Below, piece by piece: positions 8,401 through 16,915 of a stretch of DNA of 64,000 nt; the stretch's first letter is position 1; the number at the start of each line of letters is the position of its first letter. Origin of the DNA: Desulfobaculum bizertense DSM 18034. GTDB taxonomy: Bacteria; Desulfobacterota; Desulfovibrionia; Desulfovibrionales; Desulfovibrionaceae. Both the position numbers and the translations under genes were made by a program. The stretch is from positions 228,817 to 292,816 of the forward strand of contig NZ_FUYA01000002.1 in the NCBI RefSeq assembly GCF_900167065.1, written 5' to 3'. The notes beneath the pieces are model-generated. The model did no database searches. It saw nothing but the letters and a program-made list of their open reading frames with translations, and had not been told where the DNA came from.

Positions 8401-9388
8401 TGACCTGAAGCGGGTTTTCTCCATAGCGCGCAACAACGACACCGCCCACGGCTTCTGCTCCACCTTTGTCCAGAACTCCACGCCGGAGTGCGGGACCAAG
8501 GGTAACTTTGGCCACGTCCTGAATGCGGATTGGAACGTTGTTGGAAACTTTGATGACGGATTTTTCGATGTCCTCAAGACTTTTGATGAAGCCGATGCCA
8601 CGAATAAGGTACTCAACGCTGTTGATTTCAATGGTTCGGGCGCCAACATCAAGGTTTGAGGCTTTGACGGCAGAAAAGACGTCTTGCAGGCTGATGCCGG
8701 TAGTGCGCAGGGCATTGGGATCGACATCGATCTGGTATTCTTTGACAAAGCCACCGGCAGAGGCTGTTTCGCTGACGCCTTCGGCAGAAAGCAGGGCGTA
8801 GCGGACGTACCAGTCCTGAATGCTTCGCAGTTCATCAAGATCCCAGCCGCCTGTGGGCTTGCCGTCTTTGTCCCGCCCTTCCAGTGTATACCAGAAGACC
8901 TGTCCCAAACTTGTTGCATCTGGTCCTAGTGTTGGCTGAACGCCCTGAGGGAGCGTGTCAGGGGGCAGGCTGTTGAGTTTTTCCAAGAGTCGGGAGCGGG
9001 ACCAGTAGAATTCAACGTCTTCCTTGAAGATGACGTAAATGGTCGAAAATCCGAACATGGAAAAGCTGCGGACCGTTTTGACGCTGGGGATGCCAAGCAG
9101 GGAAACCGTGAGCGGATAGGTGACCTGATCTTCCATGTCCTGCGGGGAACGGCCTTCCCATTTGGTAAAGACAATCTGCTGGTTTTCGCCAATGTCAGGA
9201 ATGGCGTCTACTGGTACGGGGTTTCTGGGGAGTCCAGACAGGTTCCAGTCAAAGGGGGCGACCGAAAGCCCCCAGACCAGCGTCATGACGACGATAATGA
9301 AGACAACCAGCTTCTGTTCCAGACAAAAACGAATGATTTTGTCAGTCAGGCTGCGGGCTTCGAGCTGTTCTTTTTTTTCTTTGTGCAT
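5426..9388 (-). CDS. cusA: CusA-type heavy-metal RND efflux pump, extended form
   Basis: 1320 residues, against about 1040-1050 for E. coli CusA. The N-terminal porter part (SVKTVRSFSMFGFSTIYVIF), the TM2-6 block and the motif MLQSGMRAPMGIKIKG, at the position of the CusA methionine region, identify the heavy-metal subfamily (Cu(I)/Ag(I)). The extra length is extra membrane segments around residues 530-680 and a hydrophilic insertion around 760-880 in the second porter domain (DSDQKDYFRDIHGNPLP). It is in the inner membrane and works with the CusB and TolC proteins encoded just upstream. The gap to cusB is 12 bases. Confidence 0.92.
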   Translation of the reverse strand: MHKEKKEQLEARSLTDKIIRFCLEQKLVVFIIVVMTLVWGLSVAPFDWNLSGLPRNPVPVDAIPDIGENQQIVFTKWEGRSPQDMEDQVTYPLTVSLLGIPSVKTVRSFSMFGFSTIYVIFKEDVEFYWSRSRLLEKLNSLPPDTLPQGVQPTLGPDATSLGQVFWYTLEGRDKDGKPTGGWDLDELRSIQDWYVRYALLSAEGVSETASAGGFVKEYQIDVDPNALRTTGISLQDVFSAVKASNLDVGARTIEINSVEYLIRGIGFIKSLEDIEKSVIKVSNNVPIRIQDVAKVTLGPALRRGVLDKGGAEAVGGVVVARYGENPLQVIKNVKAKIQDISAGLPEKVLPDGRVSKVTIVPFYDRSGLIKETLGTLDTALTEEILITIIVVLISVMHLRSSLLISSLLPLAVLMCFIAMKNFGVDANIVALSGIAIAIGTMVDMGIIICENVLKKLENAPPGHSSLRLIYEGASEVGSAIMTAVATTIVSFLPVFVMEGPEGKLFKPLAFTKTFALISSIIVALTVLPALAHLLLGQRKKFAQRSSLTLWTVSLLMVLGGILCSIFVVWWLGFFLIIPALHKLFGSHLRPRWNRILEKLENSAVILLITILLSNHWLPLGPEKGSLLNVLFVGCLIGGLMLAFSLFQRAYPRLLRHALDHKMLFLSLPMLLILLGAMSWIGVPRLTGWAPAFVRSSAPISALAHAFPGLGKEFMPPLDEGSFLYMPTTMPHASIGEVQDVLKKQDMAIVSIPEVDSAVGKLGRADTSLDPAPVSMIETIINYKTEYLTDDQGQRLRFRFDSDQKDYFRDIHGNPLPAQDGLSYIVRGYFPRDKKGELIPDPDGKPFRLWRPALDPTLNPGRPAWNGIQTPDDIWKEIATVAEIPGTTSAPKLQPIAARIVMLQSGMRAPMGIKIKGPSLQSIEDFGLQLEALLKDVPSIEPAAVIADRIVGKPYLEIEINRDAISRYGIRLSSVQNVIEVAIGGKPLSRSVEGRERYPIRVRYMRELRDSIESIGDVLVAAPGGEQIPLRQLAELRYVRGPQVIKSEDTFLLGYVLFDKKPGFAEVDVVNTAQSYIQNRIAEGKLKIPAGVSYEFAGNYKNQIRAQKKLAVILPIALLVIVLILYLQFSSLTTTLMVFSGILVAWSGGFLMIWLYGQDWFLNFSLFGSNMRELFQVHPINLSVAIWVGFLALFGIASDDGVIMATYLNESWEHQKTDSIPAIRDAVVSGARRRIRPALMTSATTILALIPVLTSTGRGADIMVPMAIPSFGGMTVALLTVFVVPVLYSSVEERRLKKYLSSVQPPKQDQEHTKTTEKESS

Positions 9389-9400
9389 GGTGTGCCCGTC

Positions 9401-11542
9401 CTAGTGAAGCTGCTTTTGGACTTCGCCGCAGGTCTGCATCGCCTGTCCAAAGTATGGGTTGTGAATTTCAGTACTCTTCTGAAGCCAAATGGCTCCTTTG
9501 AAGTCAAAGGCCATTGGGCAGAAGACTTCGTAGACGGGAGCGTCAAAATCGGCGCCAAAGCTATGGATTGCAGCGGCAAGCCCTGCGGAGAGAGGCTCAA
9601 GACCTGCGCGGAAGGCCACAAGTCCGCCAGAGTTCATAAGTTCCAGTCCCTTTTGCATATTTGCTGCGGAGGCTGCCCAGACCTGACGCGCGGCCGGGCT
9701 GAGCGAGGCGGCATCAATGCTGGTCAGGAGGACGTGGAGCTGTGATGAAGCTTTTTTTGCGGCGTCGGTATCATCCTGTGCAAGGGCCGTCGCAAAGGCT
9801 TCATATTTACCATACAGCACGGTGAGCTGCTTTCTGAATTGCTCTGGAACCTGCATGGTCGCGGATTTTTCGACCTGTTTGAACTCGTTTCGCAGGCGGG
9901 TGTAGTGGGCAGTCATTTCTGTAAAAAGCTCGTCCAGCCGCTCTACTGTTGGCACTTCTGCGCCGATCATGGCGTCATTTGCCAGCAGCATGAAGTATTC
10001 GTCCCAGACGAGCTTGCTGTCTTTTTTCAGTCCGCTTGCATCCACGAGGCGAAGGGCTTTGTGGAAGCTGGCAAATGCCAGATGTGTTTTGGAGAGGTCT
10101 TTGCTTTTGACAGCCTGTGAGAGGCGCTCAAAGGCACCATCAAGCAGGGCAAGCTGAGAGCGGAAGAGTGGCGGAAGCTCATCCTTGCCAGCAGACAGCT
10201 GGGGGCTTTCGCCTGTCATCATGCTTGGGCGGGCGATAATCTGAATCGCGCTGTCGATTTTGAAGTTGCCCTTGGTGACAACAAATTCCCCTTCTTTCAG
10301 ACCATTTTTCACGACATAATATGAGCCAGAGCGTGCTCCAAGGACGATTTCGCGTCCGGTGTAGCTTCCTCTGTTTTTGGGGTCTGCAACGTATACCACC
10401 GCGCGTTTTCCTGTAATGAGCGGGGCAGAAGCAGGGATGACCAGAGGGGCATCGGCAGAGACGGTGCTTTTTTGTGCTGTCTTGCCTGCGGTGGCTCGAA
10501 CAAGCATCCCCGGTTTCAGGCTCAGGTCGGCATTGTCAACTTCGAGCCGGACTTTGATGGTTCTGGTTTTTTCGTTCACCAGTGGATCGATAAAGACGAC
10601 TTTTCCGGAATAGACCTGCCCCGGAAAGGCGTCGGTCTGGAAAGACAGGCGCTGGCCTTTTTTGATGAACTGGAGGTCTGTTTCATAGGCTTCAAGAAAA
10701 ACCCAGAGGCGGCGGAGGTCGGCTATTGTGTACATGTCCATGCCGGTTTTGACGTACTGCCCGGCATTGACATTCTTTTTAATGACTACGCCGCTTTGTG
10801 GCGCAACAATGGTGATACGCTCCTGAGGCTTTGCCTTTCGTTCGATGGCGGCAATCTGGGCGCGCCCCAGCCCAAGGAGGCGGAGCTTTTCGCGGGACGC
10901 CTCAACAGTGCGGTCGGCACTCTTGCGAATGAGGTCCAGCGAACTGTTCCGCAGGGTGCGCTGTGCCTTGATTGCCTGAATAAGCTCGGCTTGTGCGGTC
11001 ATGAGTTCAGGACTAAAAAGCTGCACCATTGGCTGGCCCTTTTTGACCGTGTCACCTGTGTAGTCCACAAACAGGCGTTCGACACGACCACCAGCCCACG
11101 CCGTAATGGCTTTGACCCGGGTCTCGTCATATTCGATTTTGCCGACCATGTTGGGCTGGGCAGAGAGGTCCAGACGCTGCACTTTGGCAATGGAAATTTC
11201 AGCAAGATTCACGGCTTCTGGCGAAAGCTTGATCTGCCGCAGGCTCGTTCGGCCTTCGTTTCCTTTTTTCTTGAGCGGAATCAAATCCATAAAGCAGATT
11301 GGGCACTTTCCCGGTTCTTTCATCTGAATCTGGGGGTGCATGGAACAGGTCCAGACAATCTCGCCGTCTTCTGTTGTGCTGGCTTCCAGCCCGTGTTCCT
11401 TGTGCTCATCCAGCTGTTTTTTGGTGACTTGCTGTGGTTCGGTGTCTGCTGGCCCATCTTTGAGCATATAGCCAGCGGCAAAAGCGAGAAGAACCACCGC
11501 TGATATTCCAAGAATCCCGTAAAGATGTGGACGTTTTTTCAT
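9401..11542 (-). CDS. cusB: CusB-type efflux adaptor with N- and C-terminal metal-binding modules
   Basis: 713 residues, longer than a plain CusB (about 400). Order: N-terminal anchor helix; a heavy-metal-binding motif WTCSMHPQIQMKEPGKCPIC near residue 65; the adaptor core with barrel, lipoyl and hairpin parts (about 110-430, with VVIKKNVNAGQYVKTGMDMY); then a helical C-terminal region ending in VFCPMAFDFKGAIWL and NPYFGQAMQTCG, typical of DUF3347-like copper-binding domains. It bridges the RND pump and TolC and probably loads metal. It lies in the same operon, four bases after tolC. Confidence 0.92.
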   Translation of the reverse strand: MKKRPHLYGILGISAVVLLAFAAGYMLKDGPADTEPQQVTKKQLDEHKEHGLEASTTEDGEIVWTCSMHPQIQMKEPGKCPICFMDLIPLKKKGNEGRTSLRQIKLSPEAVNLAEISIAKVQRLDLSAQPNMVGKIEYDETRVKAITAWAGGRVERLFVDYTGDTVKKGQPMVQLFSPELMTAQAELIQAIKAQRTLRNSSLDLIRKSADRTVEASREKLRLLGLGRAQIAAIERKAKPQERITIVAPQSGVVIKKNVNAGQYVKTGMDMYTIADLRRLWVFLEAYETDLQFIKKGQRLSFQTDAFPGQVYSGKVVFIDPLVNEKTRTIKVRLEVDNADLSLKPGMLVRATAGKTAQKSTVSADAPLVIPASAPLITGKRAVVYVADPKNRGSYTGREIVLGARSGSYYVVKNGLKEGEFVVTKGNFKIDSAIQIIARPSMMTGESPQLSAGKDELPPLFRSQLALLDGAFERLSQAVKSKDLSKTHLAFASFHKALRLVDASGLKKDSKLVWDEYFMLLANDAMIGAEVPTVERLDELFTEMTAHYTRLRNEFKQVEKSATMQVPEQFRKQLTVLYGKYEAFATALAQDDTDAAKKASSQLHVLLTSIDAASLSPAARQVWAASAANMQKGLELMNSGGLVAFRAGLEPLSAGLAAAIHSFGADFDAPVYEVFCPMAFDFKGAIWLQKSTEIHNPYFGQAMQTCGEVQKQLH

Positions 11543-11546
11543 TGTC

Positions 11547-12887
11547 TTACTCGTTGTGAGCCTGTGGCTGTTTGAGAGATGATCTGGAGTAACTTCCTGT
11601 CAGCTCGTGCCCGACCAGAACTTCCAGTTTTGCAAAGCGCTGGGCCTGATTTGCCAAAGACCGATAGTAGGCAAGCTGCATTTCCAGCAGGGTTCGCTCG
11701 GAGTCTATGAGGTCAAGCGAGCTTCCAGAACCGTTGATAAACGCCTCCATGTTGACGCTAAAATTCTGCTCGGCCTTGGGGATGAGAGAATCACGGTACA
11801 GGCTGACTTTTCGCTCTGCGTCCCGGTACTGGTAGAGCGTCAGCTCAAGCTCGGAGCGAAGCAGACGCTCAAGCCCCAGCTGCTTTTGGCGTGTGCTTCG
11901 GATTTTTTCCTGTGAGGAGGCGACTGCTGCATCTCGCGCATCCTGCCAAAGCGGAATATTAAGTGACATACTCACCATGACGGGGTTTTCTCCGTCACCC
12001 GTTACACCGTCATTTCTGGCGTCATCCACTTCAATGGCTTCAACGCCAAACGTGAAGTCTGGGAAATAGCTTTTTTCTGCGAGCTTGAGTCCTGAATTTT
12101 GCTTGTTCAGCACTGTGCCCCAGTACTGGAGATTGGGATTTGAATCCCGCATGTTCTCAATGAGTGTCGCATTTTCTGTCTTGAGACCTATGACAGGGAT
12201 TTCTTTGGGAAAGGGAATGGGAGTATCTGGCTCCTGATTCAGGAGCGCATTGAGCTTTTCCACGAGAGGCCGCTGCTGTTCCCTGAGGGACGCAAGGCGG
12301 TCTTCAAGCTTTCCCAGCTCCAGCTGAGGCTTGATGATGTTGGCCTGACTCGTTGCCCCGGTGGAGTAGGTCGTGGTCGCAACCTTTTCGAGGTAACTCA
12401 AAAGCTCCATGTTTTCTTTGGTAATGCTGATAGCTTTGGCCAGGTAAGCATATTCAAAGTAGGTGGTCTTGATGTCATAAAAAAGCTGGAGCCGCACTGC
12501 GTCGAGCTTGGCCTTGAAGCCGTCAGCTTCTCGCATGGCAATTTGTTTTTTGAGACTCAGCTTTCCAAAGAACGGGAAGCTCTGAGACAGACCATATTTA
12601 TAGCGCGCTGGACCACCACGGGTTTCCAGCGGGGTGGTGTAATATCCAAAATTCAGGCGAGGGTCTGGAAGGGTGTCCTCTCCCAGCGCCTTTTTGACTT
12701 CCGCCTGCCATGCGTGCTGCGCGGAACGGAGTGAGTTGTTTTGTTCTTCTGCGGTCTTGAGATACTGCATCAGATCTGCAAGCTCTGGAGGTGTTTTTTC
12801 GTGCAGTGGTGCGCAAAAAGCTTGCGTAGCGAAAAGAAAAATAACGCCAAACGAAAAAAGGAAAAGATACTGGACTCTTGTTCGCAT
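11547..12887 (-). CDS. TolC-family outer-membrane efflux channel (CusC-like)
   Basis: 446 residues with a signal peptide (about 25 residues, ending TQAFCA) and two long coiled-coil repeats of the outer-membrane efflux protein family (first half around QAEVKKALGEDTLPDPRLNF, second around SLNIPLWQDARDAAVASSQE). No lipobox is seen, unlike E. coli CusC. It is the first gene of the operon tolC-cusB-cusA-His/Met protein. No regulator gene is adjacent. Confidence 0.9.
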   Translation of the reverse strand: MRTRVQYLFLFSFGVIFLFATQAFCAPLHEKTPPELADLMQYLKTAEEQNNSLRSAQHAWQAEVKKALGEDTLPDPRLNFGYYTTPLETRGGPARYKYGLSQSFPFFGKLSLKKQIAMREADGFKAKLDAVRLQLFYDIKTTYFEYAYLAKAISITKENMELLSYLEKVATTTYSTGATSQANIIKPQLELGKLEDRLASLREQQRPLVEKLNALLNQEPDTPIPFPKEIPVIGLKTENATLIENMRDSNPNLQYWGTVLNKQNSGLKLAEKSYFPDFTFGVEAIEVDDARNDGVTGDGENPVMVSMSLNIPLWQDARDAAVASSQEKIRSTRQKQLGLERLLRSELELTLYQYRDAERKVSLYRDSLIPKAEQNFSVNMEAFINGSGSSLDLIDSERTLLEMQLAYYRSLANQAQRFAKLEVLVGHELTGSYSRSSLKQPQAHNE

Positions 12888-13141
12888 TGGATGCCCCTGT
12901 CGTTACAGCAGAATGCCTTGTGATAGACAAATTTTGCTGAATAATAGCATGTTTTACTTGGTTGCAGAAATCCTTCTTTGTCCGCGGAATGACAAAACGC
13001 TGCATGCACAAAAAGGGACGGATGAGAATCCGGACTCCTGCGCTATGATTTTTAATTTGTTAATCAGTGTCTCCTAACGCACTGTTTTCAAATGCAATAA
13101 AAAGTGGAGAAAAAGCTTTTGTGCCGGGGAAGAAAAATGAT
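12888..13141. other. Divergent intergenic region between the copper operon and the kef operon
   Basis: Non-coding as far as can be seen. It must hold the promoter of the minus-strand tolC operon. No clear CueR- or CusR-type operator was recognised. Confidence 0.5.
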
Positions 13142-13171
13142 TTGAAGCGGCTTTTTGGGAAATGATATACT
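13142..13171 (+). promoter_or_regulatory. Putative sigma-70 promoter of the kef/selenoredoxin operon
   Basis: TTGAAG (13142-13147), 18-bp spacer, TATACT (13166-13171), about 45 bases before the first start codon at 13216. Confidence 0.55.
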
Positions 13172-13215
13172 TTGCTCTTACGTAGGAGCGGTCTGAGTCA
13201 GGCCGAGGAGGATTC

Positions 13216-13821
13216 ATGAAGAGAATCTTGGTACTCTTTGCCCATCCCGCACTCAAAAAGTCAAAAATCAACAAGGCACTTCGGCTGGCCATTGAAGGCA
13301 TGGAGCAGGTGACTGTTCATGACCTTTATGCGGCGTATCCTGAATATTTGATTGATGTGGAAGCTGAGCAGGCGCTGTGTGAGGCACATGACATCATTGT
13401 CATGCAGCATCCTTTTTACTGGTACTCAACGCCCGCGCTCCTCAAGGAGTGGCAGGACATCGTTTTGGAACATGGCTGGGCGTACGGAAGTACAGGCAAG
13501 GCGCTGCACGGCAAGATTTTTTTTCAGGTGCTGACTGCTGGAGGTGGTGAAGAAACCTATCAGACTGGTGGCTATAACCTTTTCCCTGTTGGAGAGCTGA
13601 CGTCACCACTGCGGTCCACCGCAAATCTCTGCGGCATGGAGTGGCTTCCGCCTTTTGCTGTTTTTGGCGTGCACCGGGGCTTGCCCCCTGATGAGGTTGT
13701 GCACCACGCCGAAAACTACCGGCGGGTTTTGCTTGCCCTGCGTGATGGGCATTTTGACGTTGAGGCCGCCAAGGGGCTTGAGCACATGAATGTGAATCTT
13801 GACGCCATCATAGAGGGGTAG
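13216..13821 (+). CDS. KefG/KefF-like NAD(P)H oxidoreductase, flavodoxin-2 fold
   Basis: 201 residues. Begins [20 protein letters not shown], the FMN-binding loop of the Flavodoxin_2 (NQO1/KefF/KefG) family. The core contains [28 protein letters not shown], typical of KefG/YheR. Such proteins are cytoplasmic regulatory subunits of Kef K+ channels and can reduce quinones and electrophiles. The gene sits four bases before a KefC-type antiporter, which supports the assignment. The start has GAGGA upstream. Confidence 0.9.
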   Translation: MKRILVLFAHPALKKSKINKALRLAIEGMEQVTVHDLYAAYPEYLIDVEAEQALCEAHDIIVMQHPFYWYSTPALLKEWQDIVLEHGWAYGSTGKALHGKIFFQVLTAGGGEETYQTGGYNLFPVGELTSPLRSTANLCGMEWLPPFAVFGVHRGLPPDEVVHHAENYRRVLLALRDGHFDVEAAKGLEHMNVNLDAIIEG

Positions 13822-13825
13822 GGCT

Positions 13826-15691
13826 ATGGAGAGATTCCTTCTGCAATTTCTTGTTTTTCTGGTGGCTGCAGTCATTGCCGTTCCTCTTGCCAAAAAATTC
13901 AGGCTTGGCTCTGTGCTGGGCTACCTGCTTGCTGGTATTGCCATTGGGCCTTTTGGTTTTTCCCTGATTAGCGACATTGAGAGCGTGATGCACTTTACGG
14001 AATTTGGCGTTGTGCTCATGCTCTTTTTGGTGGGCCTTGAGCTGCAACCCTCCATGCTTTGGCAGATGCGCACGCCCATTGTTGGTATGGGCGGCTCGCA
14101 GGTTTTGGTGACAGCGCTTTTCGTCGGTGGGGCGATGCTTCTTCTTGTGCCACTCAAGCAGGCCATTGCCGTGGGAATGATTATGGCGCTGTCTTCTACA
14201 GCGATTGCTCTCCAGACCCTGCGAGAGAAGGGGCTTATGACCACCTCGCCGGGGCGCGCCTCATTTTCAGTGCTCCTTTTTCAGGATCTGGCAGTTATTC
14301 CCATGCTCGCCATCCTTCCGCTTTTGGCGACGCTCTCGGCTGGTCATGGACCCGATGGGGGACACAGCGCCATACTGTTTGACATCACGCAGCTCCCTAC
14401 TTTTTTACGGTTTTTGGCAGTGCTTGGGGCGATTGTTTGTGTTGTGGCCCTTGGTAAATATGCTAGCCGTCCAGTCTTTCGGGCCATTGCAGCAACTCGT
14501 GTCAGAGAGGTGTTCGTCGCTGCGGCCCTTGCCCTTGTCATTGGTATTTCCCTGCTGATGACGCTGGTCGGCCTGTCTCCAGCCCTTGGAACATTTTTGG
14601 CGGGCGTTGTTCTCGCGGACAGTGAATACCGTCATGAGCTGGAAAGCGACATTGAGCCATTCAAAGGGCTTCTGCTTGGCATCTTTTTTATCTCCATTGG
14701 TGCGAGTCTCAACTTTACGCTCCTTGCGGAGAATGCGGCTCTTATTGGTTCAATGGTACTCGCGCTTATAGTCCTGAAGTTTATCGCTCTTGCGTGTGTC
14801 GCGTTGATTTTCAGAATGCCACGTAGTGAGTTTTGGCTTTTTGGAATTGCTCTCGCACAGGGGGGAGAGTTTGCCTTTGTGCTCTTTCAGTTTGCCAAAA
14901 CACATGGTGTTCTCCCGCCCGAAATGACGTCGCTTCTTGTCTCTGTGGTGGCGCTTTCCATGTTCACAGCGCCATTTTTGTTTATTCTCTACGACAAAGT
15001 GATTGCCCCTCGTCTTGAGAATCCGGGGCAGGAGCGGGAGGCGGATGAGATTGACGAGCATGACAATGCGATTTTGCTTGTTGGTTTTGGCCGTATGGGG
15101 ACCGAACTCGGACGGCTTCTCATTTCTTCGGGCATAACTCCAACGATTTTGGACCACGACGAGACAAACGTTGATGTGCTCCGCAAATTTGGTTTTCGGG
15201 TGTATTATGGTGATGCGACCCGGCTTGATCTTTTGGAGTCGGCAGGTGCGGCACAGGCAAAGCTTATCGTCATTGCTTTGGATGAGCATGAAAAGTCTCT
15301 GGAACTCGTCAAGCTGGTAAAGAAGCACTACCCGCATCTCAGGATTGCCGTGAATGCCAAAGACCGGAAAGCCGCGTACGAGTTTATGGATTTGGGTGTG
15401 GATGCCATTCGTCGCGAGACATTTGGCTCCGCGTTGCGACTGGGGCAGGATGCAATGACCCTGCTCGGAGTACATCCCTTTGAGGCATTTAAGCGCATGC
15501 GGCTGTTTCGGAAGCATGATGAAAAGAGTCTTGCGGAACTGTATCGCGTGCATCGTGAACAGAACGATGACTATGTGTCCACGTATCGGCAAAATGAAGA
15601 TCAGCTTGCCCGGCTGATTCAGCGGGACGTAGAGGCCAATACGCAGGAAGCCGTGGACCGGGCGTGGACTGCTGCAAACCCCGAAAAATAG
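13826..15691 (+). CDS. KefB/KefC-type glutathione-regulated K+/H+ antiporter
   Basis: 621 residues. N-terminal CPA2 antiporter domain with about 12 helices (residues 1-385; [20 protein letters not shown] near the start), then a cytoplasmic TrkA-N/RCK domain opening with [20 protein letters not shown] (about 410), a Rossmann NAD-binding site, and a C-terminal extension. It is in the inner membrane and lets K+ out and acidifies the cytosol in response to electrophile adducts. Whether the effector is glutathione or another thiol in this organism is not shown. It is translationally close to the KefG-like gene. Confidence 0.92.
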   Translation: MERFLLQFLVFLVAAVIAVPLAKKFRLGSVLGYLLAGIAIGPFGFSLISDIESVMHFTEFGVVLMLFLVGLELQPSMLWQMRTPIVGMGGSQVLVTALFVGGAMLLLVPLKQAIAVGMIMALSSTAIALQTLREKGLMTTSPGRASFSVLLFQDLAVIPMLAILPLLATLSAGHGPDGGHSAILFDITQLPTFLRFLAVLGAIVCVVALGKYASRPVFRAIAATRVREVFVAAALALVIGISLLMTLVGLSPALGTFLAGVVLADSEYRHELESDIEPFKGLLLGIFFISIGASLNFTLLAENAALIGSMVLALIVLKFIALACVALIFRMPRSEFWLFGIALAQGGEFAFVLFQFAKTHGVLPPEMTSLLVSVVALSMFTAPFLFILYDKVIAPRLENPGQEREADEIDEHDNAILLVGFGRMGTELGRLLISSGITPTILDHDETNVDVLRKFGFRVYYGDATRLDLLESAGAAQAKLIVIALDEHEKSLELVKLVKKHYPHLRIAVNAKDRKAAYEFMDLGVDAIRRETFGSALRLGQDAMTLLGVHPFEAFKRMRLFRKHDEKSLAELYRVHREQNDDYVSTYRQNEDQLARLIQRDVEANTQEAVDRAWTAANPEK

Positions 15692-15702
15692 GAGAGTTGC
15701 GC

Positions 15703-16350
15703 ATGAGTGAGTTGCAGGAACAGCTTGTTGCCCAGCAGCAGGCCTCAATGGAGCGGATTCCAAAGGATACTTTCGCCTTTATGGTGGACGAGACAAAGAA
15801 GCTCAAAGCGTCGGGGATTGAAGGGCGAGCCGTACAGGACGGAGAGCAGGCCCCGGATTTCACGCTTCCCAATCATCTTGGCAAAGATCGAAATCTGCGG
15901 CTGATGCTTAAGGATGGCCCGGTCGTGGTGAGCTTTTACCGTGGTGGATGGTGACCATACTGCAATCTGGAGCTGGTAGCTCTGCAAAAACATCTTCCTG
16001 AAATTTTGGCCCTTGGTGCGCGGCTGGTGTGCATTACCCCAGAGACGCCAGACAACTCCCTTTCTGTCGTAGAGAAAAACGACCTCACCTTTGATGTGCT
16101 CTTTGATAAAGGCAATGTCGTGGCGGAACGCTATGGCCTCGTCTTTTCTTTGAGTGAGAAGCTGAAAGAAACCTATCGTTCTTTTGGCATTCATCTCGAC
16201 AAGCAAAATGGTGATGGCACGTGGGCACTCCCCATCCCCGCAACCTATGTTGTGCGGCCGGATGGAGCGGTGATCTATCATTTGGCAGATGCTGATTACA
16301 CTGTTCGTCTGGAGCCTGAGAAGGTCGTTGAGGCGTTAAGAACGCTGTAG
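15703..16350 (+). CDS. Selenocysteine-containing peroxiredoxin-like (AhpC/TSA) protein, UxxC motif
   Basis: 215 residues if the in-frame TGA at 15952-15954 is read as selenocysteine (position 84). The frame is open on both sides of this TGA to a TAG at 16348-16350. The context is SFYRGGW-U-PYCNLEL, where homologues have RGGWCPYC, so U replaces the first, catalytic Cys and C87 would be the resolving Cys. The rest is a thioredoxin-fold AhpC/TSA protein (DFTLPNHLGKDRNL; PIPATYVVRPDGAVIY). A SECIS-like hairpin follows the UGA. Start ATG 15703 has GGAGAG upstream. It is cytoplasmic, probably a selenium-dependent peroxidase or disulfide reductase. Ordinary gene callers would split it at 15954. Confidence 0.9.
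15952..15982 (+). promoter_or_regulatory. UGA codon plus SECIS-like hairpin of the first selenoredoxin
   Basis: After UGA (15952-15954), 15 bases lead to a hairpin GAGCT-GGT-AGCTC (15970-15982). The GGT apical loop matches the known requirement of bacterial SECIS elements for G in the first loop positions, and the spacing is in the usual range. Confidence 0.78.
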
Positions 16351-16397
16351 GACCTGACAAAGGTGTAATAGCTTGTGACAAAGCACAGGAGTTTGTT

Positions 16398-16910
16398 ATG
16401 GCACGTTTAGGAAAGCAGTTGGAGCAGGGGGCTGATTTCCCCCGCATGACATGGACATTACTTGATGGCTCACGTTTTACTCTTCCTGATGATCTTGGAG
16501 AACGCTGGTCGGTTGTTATTCTCCTTCGGGGACACTGGTGACCCTATTGCCGTCAGCAGTTGGCTGACTACCAGCGTTTGCTCAACGAATTTCAGAAGTA
16601 TGACATTGGCTTGATTATGGCGTCCGTAGAAGACAAGGCGACATGTGAAGCTCTTCTTGCCCGGCATGGAGGGGACATCCCCTTTGCGTATGGCGTGGAT
16701 GCAGAAGCAATGTCTACAGCCTTGGGCTGCTACTATGACGACAGTGACAAGTACATGGAAGCAACTGGCTTTTTGCTCCAGCCTGATGGAAAGCTGTATC
16801 TTGGAGCATATTCGACTGGTGCCGTAGGTAGAATCCGAGCGGATAATGCCTTGTCCGTGGTTCGGTATTACCAGACCGAGGACGCAAGTGTTCTTCCTGA
16901 ACAAGGGTAA
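16398..16910 (+). CDS. Second selenocysteine-containing redoxin, UxxC motif
   Basis: 170 residues when the in-frame TGA at 16539-16541 is read as selenocysteine (position 48). The same frame continues to a TAA at 16908-16910. The local sequence [19 protein letters not shown] mirrors the first protein and the RGxWCPYC motif of Cys homologues. The following sequence ([40 protein letters not shown]) fits the thioredoxin-like AhpC/TSA fold. Start ATG 16398 has AGGAG upstream. It lies 47 bases after the first selenoredoxin and five before the MdaB-like gene. It is a divergent paralogue, not a recent copy, so the two may act on different substrates. Confidence 0.88.
16539..16568 (+). promoter_or_regulatory. 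UGA codon plus SECIS-like hairpin of the second selenoredoxin
   Basis: UGA 16539-16541, then after 10 bases a perfect 6-bp stem GTCAGC (16552-16557) / GCTGAC (16563-16568) with loop AGTTG, which carries a G in its first two positions. Confidence 0.75.
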
Positions 16911-16915
16911 GCGAA

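Noticed and set aside
14750-15763. 337-codon minus-strand open frame
   Set aside because: Shadow of the KefC gene; spans the junction with the selenoredoxin gene and has no recognisable protein features.
15703-16910. Reading the two UGA-interrupted genes as pseudogenes or sequencing errors
   Set aside because: Both UGAs sit exactly at the catalytic Cys of the RGxWCPYC motif, both frames are otherwise intact and both are followed by SECIS-like hairpins.
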